Origin: Branchiostoma floridae
Lineage: Eukaryota > Chordata > Leptocardii > Amphioxiformes > Branchiostomatidae
Length of the DNA stretch: 64,000 bases
NCBI RefSeq assembly: GCF_000003815.2
Contig: NC_049993.1
Location: 14,484,979 to 14,548,978 of the forward strand
Direction: 5' to 3'
This document shows, in pieces, positions 36,701 to 47,830 of the stretch (positions within the stretch are counted from its first letter, which is position 1; the number at the start of each line of letters is the position of its first letter). The position numbers and the translations under genes are program-made. The notes under the pieces were generated by a model. The model made no database searches. It saw only the letters and a list, made by a program, of their open reading frames with translations, and was not told where the DNA came from.

Positions 36701-39700
36701 ATCATTTTTGTCTAAGCACAAGCCAGATTGATATGATTTCAAAACATATTGTATGAAAGTATATTAGACTTAAATCTATGCATTACTAATCCAGATTTGA
36801 CTTCAAAAGCTAATATAGCATTTGATCTTTAAGTATGTATATCACGTAGTCATTATTCTACTTACGATTGGTTTCAGTAAGAATCCAACAACCTTTCGCC
36901 AGAAGTACGACATCGTTAGATAAGGCATTACAGCTTTTAGACGTGGGTCCGCGATTTCACCAGACCTGGGGTTATCATTTTTTGGGGGGCACACACATAA
37001 GTCTATCATTGAAATACAGCCTATCTTGACAATATTCTAATAAACCCTACGAAACATTTTATCTAAAGAAATATAAATGAAATGTGTAGTGTACATATAG
37101 AATACAACACGGTGTGCTCCGTATCACCCGAGGTATCAGCCCGACCGCGGGAAGGATCGCCCGACGGCCGAAGACCGGAGGGTGATCCGACCCGCGGTCG
37201 GGCTGGGACCGAGGGTGATGCGGAGTATACACCGTGTTGTATTTGTATTTTATTTATGTCATACCCACCTGAGAAAACACGAGTTTCGATGCAAAATTCA
37301 CCAGAAGTTGAGAAAATGTTGTGTGCTCGAACAGAAGATTGTAACAACAGCAATTCTAACGTCCGAATCTGGTAGTCAAATTTTCAACCGTGCCGCATTC
37401 AGCCCGTTTGAAATACTAGTAGTACTGAAATACTAATAGTAGTTCGATTTACTCGAAGAAAGCCTGTGTGATACAACTTCGAATCTGTGTGATACGGAAA
37501 ACTATCACACGGTCCCAAACACCAGTATCGAACGTTTTGCCGCCCTGGTATGACATAGAGATAAATATACAATTCCATACCAATTATTAATAGTTTACTT
37601 ACATGCGGTCACGGATAGTTTTTCCACCATCTGCTAGGAGACATTTCGGACTGATGTCATAGAAGGCATTGTCACTTTTGGGGGGCTGGAATGGCACAAG
37701 CTGTGAACAATGACAAACATTGAATCAATTAAAGGAAAGTAAAGTCACTGAAGAGCTATAATTCTTCCATTGGTCGTGACAGAGAAGACAGCCGCATTGT
37801 ATACAGTATTTACATGTTCATTGTACTGGGGAAATTCCCTTGCTCTTTTGGACAAGCACAATGAACAGAGGACCATGATCATGACCTTAGGTCCCCTTTT
37901 CTGTAGCTTCAATGTCGGTTGAGCGGCTGAGTAGTAATTTGAACTCCTGACCTCAAGTTTAAGCTGCAAGAGGCAGTGTCACTACTCGTAACTACTGGAC
38001 TATGCGTATGTTGCTGTGTAGTGGTGACAGTACAGCTTAAAAGACAGTCAAGATTTCTAAAGATATCATATTTTCATGAATGCAAGTTTATTCTTATACA
38101 TAACCCTACTTCATGTCCAGCTTTCTCCAGCGCATCCTTCATGACCTTCACTGCCCTTGTAAGAGCCGGTGTCGCCATTTTCAGCTCCCAGTCTAAGATG
38201 TAGCCAATCTTCAGGGGCTTCTTCGACTCGTAAATCTAAAAGAAATATTGAATGAAAAAAACAAACATATGAATGTATGTTTATTTCCTTTCGATAAAAT
38301 TTCTTACGTTAATACATCACTTAAATGCGTGCAAAGAACTTTGTTATCAAGACTTAATGAAACTACCCACTGATGAATGTTGTTTCTTGATAGAGCTGAA
38401 CTGTAATTTACAACACAAAAATTGGACTCACCCAAATTTTCGACTGTACAGCATCAGTCTTTGTCAATGAATGAATAATTCACTGCTGTCTTGACGTCAC
38501 GTTATGCAGATAGAACACGTGACTCAGTGAGCAGTGGATCATAGGTTGCAGGACTGTGCAGTCGAAAATTTGGGTGAGTCCAATTTTTTGTGTTGGAATT
38601 TACAGTTCAACTACTTCCAGAATGACTTCTACCAACACAGATTAACTTTCAAGTTATGAATGTTGTTTGTTAATTTGTTTTCTTACCTCCTGTCTAAATG
38701 GTATAGGCGGTACCAGAGGGTCCAGTTGGAACATGTCCGGTACCAGTAGAGCCTTCATCACCAGCACCAGACTGTCCACGTCCCGGGCCATCGGACCACA
38801 CGTCCCAGTCACTGTAGCACACATCAACGGTAATACAGACACTGTGATTTGATATATGTTCGTACCATTAAAAACTTATGGTAGCTAAAACTAACATATA
38901 GGACTTCAGTAGTTTACAAAATATCTCGTTGGCAGGGTTAACTATCCCCTCCCCTAGGGCTGTGGCAATTGCAGGACCGGCCGCTAGGGGCGAGATTTTA
39001 GTCAGGCTTTTGCCCTCAGCTTTGATATAGTTTGTATATAGCAGTTGCATTTTCATGAAGTATGTATATTAATTGTATGTTAGACCCCATGGCCAATAAG
39101 ACTTTTTTTTTAATTTTTATGATAGATAATGCAATGAATAAAAGTGGAACAAACAGTTTTACATGCTGTCACATATCATTATGCACTTATTTTTCCCAAA
39201 ACAATGTTTTGTGAAGACTAAAAGTTAAGGGTTTTAACTCACGCCCTTGTTGACCCGGAGAACAGTTGAAGTACCCCTGTTTGCTGAAATGGAAAAAAAA
39301 ATAGTTACTTGGCTAATTATAAGCATTTTGTCCCTAACTCATAACGCAATCATAAGAGAAAGGCTTAGAAATCTACGTTACAATGTACACATTTCAAAGA
39401 TTATATTTTTCGTCAAATACTTCAGCCAATATGTTTTGCATTGTGATTACGTAAGGGCCATTTTTAATTCTTTACGTCTGCATCATTGGTTGTTATGAAG
39501 TGTTTGATGTAACTGAAGTTTCGGCGTATGACACCTTCCCAGGGCAAGTCTGACTGGTTCACTTTCACACTGTGGCGATAGATGTCGCGTCTAACAGATG
39601 CGGTTCCAAACACAAAGTATTCATGTTTTCCCAGGTACTAAATTTAGTTGTGTATGCGGTGTTTACAATGTTGTACCACACGTAAATGAGTGTATCTATA

Positions 39701-42700
39701 AACATACGTGTTGCCAAGTAACAATAATTACAGTGCAAAAAGGGTAAAAGACGGTCCCAAAAACGTCACTTGAATAAAATACAAGTTCGTAGCAGCCGAT
39801 TCGTGTGAGTACGTATTGACTTACCTCAGTCTATTAGCGGTAGGTTTGAAGCCGCAGATTCCGCAGAAGTGCGCGGGAATGCGGAGACTGCCGCCGATGT
39901 CGTTCCCGATGCCGAGGATGGATCCTCCTCCACCAATCAGCGCCGCCTCTCCTCCTGACGACCCGCCAGGACTACGGGTGGGGTCACGTGGGTTCAACGT
40001 CGTCCCAAACAATGGGTTGCTGCAGCCCGTACTATCAAAAAGATCACATAAATTTTTTAAGAATATAAATTTCTTGACAAAATCGAGCATACGTGGTCCA
40101 CAATCACATACTATTTCCACCTGGCTTCACCAATAGTAAATTGTAGTAAACTGTTACTAGTATGCAGACTGCGTGAACAAATTTGGACCAGAACGATTCA
40201 AGCTGGGAACAAATTTGAACCCGAGCCAACAGCTTACTGCATTGTCGTCGTGCCGTAGAAAACACATTTTGTTTTGCTTTATCGGAACTAGTAACATTTG
40301 TGTGTGTATTTTATTGGATAAAAGCAGCTTTGGGCTGAGGGAAAAGGGAGGGGAAAGTTGAAATTCTCCTTCTTGCGTCTTATAAACGTTGCATTGTATC
40401 ACGTAGAACGTTAGCATACGAACTATTCAATATACTATTAATATATTTTTTATGTACTTAGAATATTATCATTCGTATTTCCTGTATTTTGGATGTTTTT
40501 GTCTTTGGTAGCAGGGCTAGCCCTTAGTCATAGCCACCTGCTAGTTGCGCAGCCCTTGCCAAACCAATACATAGATTAAATATATTCAATAGCACAAATG
40601 TGTAGTTAACAAACACTCAAAACATACTCTATCAATGTCTGTGGTACGTTGGTCTTCACAAAAGGCACCGCCCCTTGTTTCTTCAGTACACGGACGATAA
40701 CAGAGTCTTCCTCGGCGTAGTTTTCCAGGTACTTCACCAGACCCAGAGTATTCGCCATCCCCTGTTGGAAAATGAAGTCATGTCAAACCCTCGCACACGA
40801 GGACGAAAACAAATACTGAAGCTTTTCCAACGTCGGAAAAAAAACTTAAAGGCAAGTCTACTGAAAGCCAAAAGGTAACAAATTAACCATAAGTTATAAA
40901 GAAATAACATATTTAAATGTGTAGTAATGTATTAGGTTATTCCTTGATATGGAAAAGTATGTAAAAATATTTAGGTCGAAGAAACTTTTGCCTTTCTTTT
41001 TATATGTTTTTCACTTAGTTACAATACGGGGTTCGTGGTTCAAAGCTCGCATGCGCAGCGAAATGTACCATGGGTAATATGTCAAAGGTCAAGGACCCTA
41101 CTTTTTGTCTCGAGAAATGTGAAGTTTTCTACCCACGATACATTTCGCAGCGCATGCGCAATAGGAACCTTAACCCCTTGCCCCCTCTTTACTTCATTGT
41201 TTCGAAACATGTTTTTCGTATAATATGTTGCTCCGAGACACAAAATTTCTTTTCAAAAGGATGCAACCAGAAAGAAGACAGAAATACTTTTAACACGATA
41301 CCTTGATGTCGATGTTTTCTTTGATTGACACTGGCACACCATACAGCAGTCCCGACCTTTGACCTGCGCGGTCCAACTCTTCAGCCCTACCCTGGTTATA
41401 CATTTAGAGTCGCAGACTTTGTTATACATTATATCATGACATCAGAAGTGGAAATAAAGCTTAGAAAGCATCTATTAGAGATTACCATGAAAGTGAATAT
41501 ACTTAATGCAATATTGCAAGTACCCCAATTATTGTTGTCACTTGGTTAAACTAAAAAAAATAGATAACGGTCAACTTGTGTAACTTAATTCTAAGCAATA
41601 TTCTTTATTTCACATTATGCTAATCAAGAAAAAAGGGGTCCTTCTTCTACTAATTTATCCAAACATTACACAGTCAAAACTGCCCAAGACGACCACTCGG
41701 GAACCGAGAAAATCCGGTCCATGTGAAAATATAAAAAGGGAGCAAAATAAATGTCATCACATTGACAGAGATTAGAGGTGGTCAGTAATACAGGTTTGGT
41801 TGTATGTTTTGCTGTGAATACATACAAGGGCGTCCGGGATAGGTTCTGTCACGCAGTTTAAGTCATCATGAACTGCAATAGCCTGAAAAAAGGAAATAAA
41901 CACTTATCTGTAACCAAATAAAATTAGAAAACACAATAAACGGTGAAATAATAACTTTGTGGTCTTTTGAGGCTATTAAGGTCGTGTTCAAACTGACGTT
42001 ATGATTTCTAATCAGATTAAAAGCTGAAAACTTTTGTGCGTTTAAGATTGCAATTAGAAAATATCCAATTTGGGTATTCTTAGTACGGTAAATGAAGAAA
42101 CTTTCGCGGTGGTTTGATGTTCGCGGTTTTCGCGGTGACCGCTTCACCGCGAATTTTAAACCACCGCGACCATTTTCCATGGCGGTAAGAGACTACAGTG
42201 CATGGTGCTACCGCTGAACTAAAACCACCGCAAAAAGTCCATTTCTCGCTCCCACGAGATTAGATTCCCGTGAAGTTAAACGCATTTACAGTATATCATA
42301 CTTGATCTGAATAGAACATGTTAAGAATACATGATAACATCATACAAAATACAAAGAATCTAAAGCAAATCAAGTACATCAACAAGATTGCTAACACCTT
42401 AAAGTGTGTCTGTCAATGGTTAAACTACGCATGCACAGCGAGATGGATTGTGGGTAATATGTCGAAGGTGAAGGCTCCTTATGGTTTTTATGTTAAGATA
42501 TGTTTTCTTCAAGTCTAGTATCCGGCACATACAACTTAAACATTCACATATAATGCGCAATCTTATCCGTGAACAGGGTTATACTATCTCATTTTGTACC
42601 TTCTCCTGGTATGCCTGCAGCACCTGTACAGCTGACAGCTGTCCATCTTTCAGCTGCTGGGTGAGCTGAGGCAAGGTCAGGGTCAAGATATCCTTTCGTT

Positions 42701-45700
42701 TGTCCTGTACATCCTAAGTGTTAGATAACAGTGATTACAGGAATGTACAGCTGTTTAATCACAAATCTAGGGAGTGTTCGGGTCAAAAGGGTAGATCTAT
42801 AGCTTTTTTGAAGCCGTATGGGCAATGGAACCCACAGGGCAAGCGAAAGAGGGGAAGGCCCAAGAACAGCTGGAGGAGGGATACTGAGGAAGAGATGAGG
42901 AGCATCAGTACTGGCTGGCGCGACCTGAGAAGGAAAGGCACAGAGGCGTGTACAGTGGAGGGCAATCATCCGTGGCCTATGTTTCGCCAGGAACAAGGGG
43001 CCCAAGTAAGTAAGTAAGTATGGACAATGGCTTGTTATCTAGAGAAAGTATTTGTGAAATCTTAGGGTCACATTTGAGAAAAGAAAGGGGCCCTGCTGGA
43101 CTATTTGCGGGAAGAAAAGGGTGAAGGCTCACATGAATGAAAGTACATTATGCTAACGAATGTCTTTTCTTTTACGTTTTGTGTATTTTGCTGTCTTGAT
43201 ATTTATATTTCAGCCATACCATAGGTATGGTGAAATATATTGTATTCGTAATGTTTCTTTCTTTCTTTCTTTCTTTCTTTCTCCTGTCAAATCTTCAGAA
43301 CACGGTATCTCCCTTGTTCCTCAACCGAATGACTTGAAATTTGGCACAAGGGTAGAGTGGGCCAATACCCTCGGACGTTTTTTTCATTTTTTCGATATCT
43401 GTCTCTTAAATGATTTTATTAAGGTTTTTTGGTCATCTTAAGACCAAAACTGTATATTTGGGCCCCCTGTACCCTGGTATTATAACCGAATGAGCTGAAA
43501 TTTGGTACAGATGTGCCTTGATAAGTCCCCCATATAGATTCAATATCAGTTTTGGTGTACAGTATAACGAAATACTTATTTTTGCGATTTTTTGGTCATT
43601 TTTTTACCAAAAAAGGACATTTTTGGCTCCTGTACCTTGGTTTTAGAACCGGATGACCTGAAATTTGGTATAGGAGTGCCCTAGATATATGCGCACATGG
43701 ATTCAATAACACTTGAGGCATACGGTACAATAAAATGCTCAATTTTGCGATTATTTGGCCATTTTATGACCACAAATTACACTTTTGGCTCTTGTGCTCT
43801 GGTTTTAAAACCAAATGACCTAAATTTTGGTAAAAGGGTGCACTAGATATTTATTCAAATGACACATGTATAATTTTTGTCATAGACTACGTCAAAATGA
43901 TATATTTGGGGATTTTTTTGTCATTTTCCAATAGCCAGAGGGGTCAATGACCTTAAGGTCGTTGACCCCCAGCTGCAGATTGCACCTACTGGCATATATG
44001 TCTATTTAATCTAATTAGATAGGTAACCAATCACTTAGCCTGAATCTATATCCTAAAGAGGGGGGGTGGCAGCCAATCAGCGAGCCCGGTGTTATCTGGA
44101 AGAGTCCATTCTTACACTGGGGGGTTCATTTTTTTTTTAAATTCATCATTGGACTGGTGAAGTCTTTCAGTGGATGCATTTTTGGACAGGTCTATTTTGA
44201 AATTTTACAGAATGTGTGCTGGAAGAGTCTATTCTCGCACGGAGGGGGGATTTTCAAAATTCATATTTTGGACTTTGGTGACTTCTAGTTTGTCAAAGTC
44301 TTTCAGTANNNNNNNNNNNNNNNNNNNNNNNNNNNNNNNNNNNNNNNNNNNNNNNNNNNNNNNNNNNNNNNNNNNNNNNNNNNNNNNNNNNNNNNNNNNN
44401 NNNNNNNNTTAAAATCCATTTTTTGGACTTCAGTGATTATGTCAAAGTCCTATTTATAGCGGATGTATTTTTGGACTGCTCTACTTTACATGGAAGAGTC
44501 CATTTTTTGCACACGGAAGGGGGAATTTTTCAAATTCAGTTTTGAACGGGTGATGATTCAAAATTCAATTTTAGTGGAAGTGTTTTTAGACTGCTCTATC
44601 ATACCTTTTTATGCACTGGGACCTTTTTTGCTAAATTCAATTTTGGATTTGGTTTCTTATTCAAAAGGCCAAGGTTTCAGTGGGAGTATTTCTGGACTGG
44701 TCTATTGTGCAAATTCACATAGGGTGCACTGGAGTCCATTCTTGAACCGGGGAATTTTGTAAGACTCATTTTTGGGTTAAACCGCCATTAGTAAAAGTGA
44801 TTTTTCAAATGGGTGATTTTGAAATAGCCTATTGTTGCATGATGGCTGAAATATGCTGTATTTGCTCTCAAGCAAATGTCGGCCTTTCTAGTTAATTTTT
44901 CTTTCGTGCAAACTTGGCATCGCACCGTTGTTAAAAAGCAAAGTAAAGAAGGCAAACATGGTGAAACATAGATAGTGTACTTTGTACCCATTGTATGGCC
45001 TTCTTTACATGGATGCATACACAAGTACATGTACTACGAAAGTAACCTGGGTGTTCTCTCATAGGCCTCCTGGCGGCCTAAAGCAGAACTTCAGGTTTTT
45101 ATACTTCGTGTTCTGAACAAGGTACGGTCGTCACTCTCGAGAATTAGATAGCTTTTGATACAGTTGGAGAGTTGTGTATTATTGGCCACCTGGCTCATTT
45201 TTTTTAAACTGCAAGATCCGATTTTCTTTGAAACGTTGACATACAGTAAGTCAAGAAGATGATACTGCATCTAACTTTTCTATCATAAAATGACATTTTC
45301 AATGACAGACACTAAAATAATGTTATACAATATTTTCTCGTTGAGTTTTGCCACGGTGACACCTGTATGGATCTATTATCTGTACCCGTCCTTATACCTG
45401 CCTGAACTACGAACCCTTTGTTTTGACTACAGGTGTGTTTTGTTATCTGGAATATAAATATTTGCTTTTCGTCGCCAGGGTTCTTCCTTTATAGGACAAA
45501 CAATATCACAATGGTTCCCATCAAACCACGCCTACAGAGACGCCTCTCGACAAAGATAAAATCTTGTCCTGATAGATAAAGAACATACGTGTCATAAAAT
45601 GACTAGTATTCTAGTACAGTAAATCTTTTGTTGGTAGTTGGACAATCTGTATTGCCGGTGAAAAATGTTACAACTTTTCAGGGTAACAAAAACCATAACG

Positions 45701-45952
45701 ATATTTATATTTGTGAAGGAAGAAAGGAGCATTTCTTACCTTATCATCAGTGTCTAAGGACTTCAAGACGTCTTGAAGAGCCTTTTGCCTTTCTTCGTTC
45801 TTCCTCTGGACTTTCCGCTTGTACTGTTGCCTTGTGTAGAACTTACGTCCTACATAGACGGTCAGGACACCGACTAATATGGTACAGACAACCAACGGTA
45901 AGCGGGAATCTTCCAAAACATCCCAGCAGAAGTCTACAACGAAATCCGACAT
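33792..45952 (-). CDS. FAAH: Fatty-acid amide hydrolase, paralogue C (16 exons, complete)
   Basis: Third FAAH paralogue, head-to-tail with copy B on the minus strand. Exons in transcript order: 45740-45952, 42600-42713, 41826-41882, 41302-41391, 40628-40761, 39825-40031, 39243-39283, 38687-38811, 38110-38235, 37603-37700, 36866-36965, 36401-36441, 35849-35888, 35136-35247, 34591-34736, 33792-33911. All are GT-AG and in phase, giving 587 residues; the C terminus is three residues longer than in B (VCKIQL). Triad: Lys in YGVPVSIK, Ser in SPGGSSGGE, nucleophile in [11 protein letters not shown]. Differences from A and B: DTGCSNP before the signature, VPQTLI at the end of exon 5, LLCHAYP for LLCPAYP in exon 14, and [12 protein letters not shown] in exon 12. 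Introns 1, 2, 4, 8 and 10 carry transposon or foldback insertions, including a LINE end close to the exon 2 acceptor. Confidence 0.94.
34346..34504. repeat. Small foldback element in FAAH C
   Basis: AACCGGGATGAGGTTTTC at the left pairs (16 of 18) with GAAAACCTCGGCCCGGTT at the right. It lies in the intron between exons 15 and 16 of FAAH C. MITE-like structure, family unknown. Confidence 0.5.
35517..35768. mobile_element. MITE-like foldback element, arms of about 54 bp
   Basis: The left arm (GGTGATATCTCACTAAAG...GTGCGGCACTGTGGGGTTCG) is the diverged reverse complement of the right arm (CCCGCAGTGCCGCACCGGTG...TAGTGAGATAACACC). The total is 252 bp with no coding capacity. It lies in the FAAH C intron between exons 13 and 14. 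A solo arm is at 30040-30095. Confidence 0.75.
37101..37243. mobile_element. GC-rich hairpin element of 143 bp
   Basis: AATACAACACGGTGTGCTCC at the left is mirrored by GGAGTATACACCGTGTTGTATT at the right. Nearly the whole 143 bp folds back (CAGCCCGACCGCGGG with CCCGCGGTCGGGCTG). A second short hairpin (GTGTGATACGG...CTATCACAC) and TATGTCATACC / GGTATGACATA ends at 37255 and 37549-37559 suggest a larger composite. It lies in the FAAH C intron between exons 10 and 11. Confidence 0.85.
38397..38609. mobile_element. MITE-like foldback element, copy in FAAH C
   Basis: Terminal inverted repeats of about 50 bp include TTGGACTCACCCAAATTTTC at the left and GAAAATTTGGGTGAGTCCAA at the right. Internal sequence contains GTGAGCAGTGGATCATA and TGACGTCACG. 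The same terminus and internal sequence occur at 60910-61199 in the FRRS1-like gene. Confidence 0.8.
41049..41157. repeat. Foldback repeat with GCATGCGCAGCGAAATG arms
   Basis: Left arm GCATGCGCAGCGAAATGTAC...GGGTA pairs with TACCCACGATACATTTCGCAG...GCATGC. Single related arms occur near 11110, 36340 and 42427. Intronic in FAAH C. Confidence 0.7.
42084..42293. mobile_element. MITE-like element with CGCGGTGGTTT / AAACCACCGCG
   Basis: Ends TACGGTAAAT and ATTTACAGTA are near-perfect inverted termini. The interior has several CGCGGTG and CACCGCG palindromes. 210 bp, non-coding, in FAAH C intron 2. Confidence 0.65.
42790..43020 (+). mobile_element. LINE (RTE-like) 3' end next to FAAH C exon 2
   Basis: A plus-strand frame reads [20 protein letters not shown], then [13 protein letters not shown] and [11 protein letters not shown], the well-known C-terminal signature of RTE-like LINE proteins (GKR+RGRPK..WRR). 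It ends in an (AAGT)n tail at about 43005-43020. It is truncated at the 5' end and antisense to FAAH C, starting within 80 bp of the exon 2 acceptor (42714). Confidence 0.8.
44095..44775. repeat. Tandem array with GGAAGAGTCCATT units
   Basis: GGAAGAGTCCATTC or close variants followed by a G-rich box and TTCAAAATTCA recur near 44098, 44220, 44490 and 44730. Phrases such as TTTTTGGACTG and GTCAAAGTC lie between. The array is broken by the N gap. Confidence 0.65.
44309..44408. other. Assembly gap (100 N)
   Basis: Exactly 100 N, a common placeholder for a gap of unknown size, inside a tandem array in FAAH C intron 1. Confidence 0.99.
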
Positions 45953-46038
45953 GTTCTAGTGAAAATTGAGTCACGTAGAGTTAAGGGGAGAGTACAGCAA
46001 CGCTACGTAATGTTGGTAACAGTCACAGGTCCCAGGGT

Positions 46039-46051
46039 TGGTCAAAGGTCA
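46039..46051 (-). promoter_or_regulatory. DR1-type nuclear-receptor motif upstream of FAAH copy C
   Basis: The plus strand reads TGGTCAAAGGTCA. This is two direct AGGTCA-like half-sites with one spacer base, the DR1 arrangement known for HNF4, RXR and PPAR-type receptors. It sits 87-99 bp before the ATG of copy C, at the same place as the related motifs of copies A and B. Confidence 0.45.
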
Positions 46052-47397
46052 CCAGTAGTAAAGGGCATTACGTGATCACCTTTTTTTAATGACTGATTGA
46101 ATAGCGCTCCTAGCGGACCACCTACAAACCGCAATAAGCAGCAGAATTTGTATACTTACTGAACTATAGCCTGATTAAACATCGCTTATAGCAACCCGCC
46201 CAACATCCGATTGCCCCCTAGTTACAGCCCTGGACAGGAGTTTGTGTTACACAGACTAACTGAACTCAAATTGTATAAAACATACGAGAAACAGATTTAA
46301 AGGAGGTCTGGGATCTTCGAACTCTTGTTGTACACGTATTTTGTATATGCTGCATTATAACCACAACAGCACTGAGTATATAAAGGTTTTCTTTTGTTTT
46401 GTTTGGAACACCATAATTAATATAACGTAAAACCGTGTTTTCCTGAAATAAGCCAAAATGTACACGTAATAGGCAAGTAAATACCACAAGCCCTTCCCAT
46501 ATGTACTGAAAACGACAGTTACAAATAAGGTGTTACAATTTTACAATTTCATAATATCCCTGCCCCTACTTCGTTTTTACACCCCCCCCCCCAAAAAAAA
46601 GACTAGAAAACACACAACATCGTACGTTAATCCATTTGTTGATAATGTTCTTAAAAATACAACTTTTAAATGTCAGTCTTATCAGAAAAACAGCGTTGAA
46701 ATGCCCTCCCTCAGGTGTTTGAATAGCCTTGGTTTAGGCTATGTTTGAGATAACAAATAGCTTGTCAACGCGTGTGTATTCGTCACACTACCGGCAGGAC
46801 TACGTGTGTAAATAGTACCTTTGGCCTCTGGCACATACGTCATTCGATAGGTTTGCGCCAGCCAATTCAGAGCATTCTGATGACAGGTTTGTATGTTTTG
46901 TAGAAAACTAGGCTTTCTTGCGATACAAAATATTTGTTTTGTTTTTGTTTATTTGCATTTTATCCCCAGTAAACAGCCCAATTGTGTAACATTATGGGTT
47001 TGTACAGAACAGTAAAAGCTGCATATCTGGAAATATTTATTTGATCTACTTACTCACACACTCCACTCTTAATCCTTTCGATAAGTGTACTTGGTCCTTT
47101 TACGTGCTCGTGGTGTGGTGTGGCTCTCCTCAAACACGGAGTCTCCATTTAACGTCCAATCCTACGGACGTCCTAAACTACTGGTAGCTACCTGATGCGA
47201 ACGAGGAAGTATGTGTAACTTGCCTTTTTCTAGGACAAAACATCGGCAACTGTCAGGGATTGGACTGTCAGGAGGAGTACCTCTGGATTCTGGAGTCAAC
47301 AATCTTACACACATAGCCATGATAACAGAGTTTGTCAAACATCATAACCCATTGAAAACTATACGCCAAAGATGGTAAGAAACATATGACTACAGTT

Positions 47398-47830
47398 TAG
47401 GCCACACCAATTCAATTTGGTGCTTGAAGGTTTTTGTCAGAAAAAAAATTGGACCGGTAGGTAAAAAAAAAAAAAAATCTGTGCAAAAAGTCTGGGGTGG
47501 AGAGATCGAGGGGCTTACTCTAGTAACACAACATAAATAACAACAAATTTAACTAATGATAAGTTTTCAGATTTCTTTGGCACAATTTATGCAACAAATA
47601 GATAATTACTGTGGTCTCTGATTAGCAAAGCCCCAATTTTGAAAAACAGATTATAACAGTACGTACCGTTTAAAAAAAACCGTGTACAGGCACGGAAATT
47701 TGACGCCCATAGTTTATTTGTCAGGAGTGTCAGTGAAAATTTTCAACGGGAGACGTGGCCATTTTCTTCAAATTGGGAAAAAAGGAACAGCAGAATCCTA
47801 AAAGCACCAAATAAATTTGGTGTGGCCTTA
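47398..47830. mobile_element. Foldback element with TAGGCCACACCAA termini
   Basis: TAGGCCACACCAATTCAATT...GGTGCTT at the left is the diverged reverse complement of AAAGCACCAAATAAATTTGG...TGTGGCCTTA at the right, enclosing 433 bp with no coding frame. Confidence 0.7.

Larger units (their letters stand above)
43253..44890. repeat. Composite dispersed repeat block, copy 2
   Basis: It begins with a (TTTC)n run and CTTTCTCCTGTCAAATCTTC, then 160-bp type units with ACCGAATGA and AAATTTGG motifs, a segment with CCAATCAGCGA, and a second array. It ends with GGCTGAAATATGCTGTATTT near 44845. It matches the 2120-5440 block in order. It lies in FAAH C intron 1 and is interrupted by the gap at 44309-44408. 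Confidence 0.75.

Noticed and set aside
47220-47376. Exon-like open stretch with a CTAG acceptor and a GTAAG donor (contains SGIGLSGGVPLDSGV)
   Set aside because: I found no upstream or downstream exon in phase and no domain. It may be a transposon remnant.
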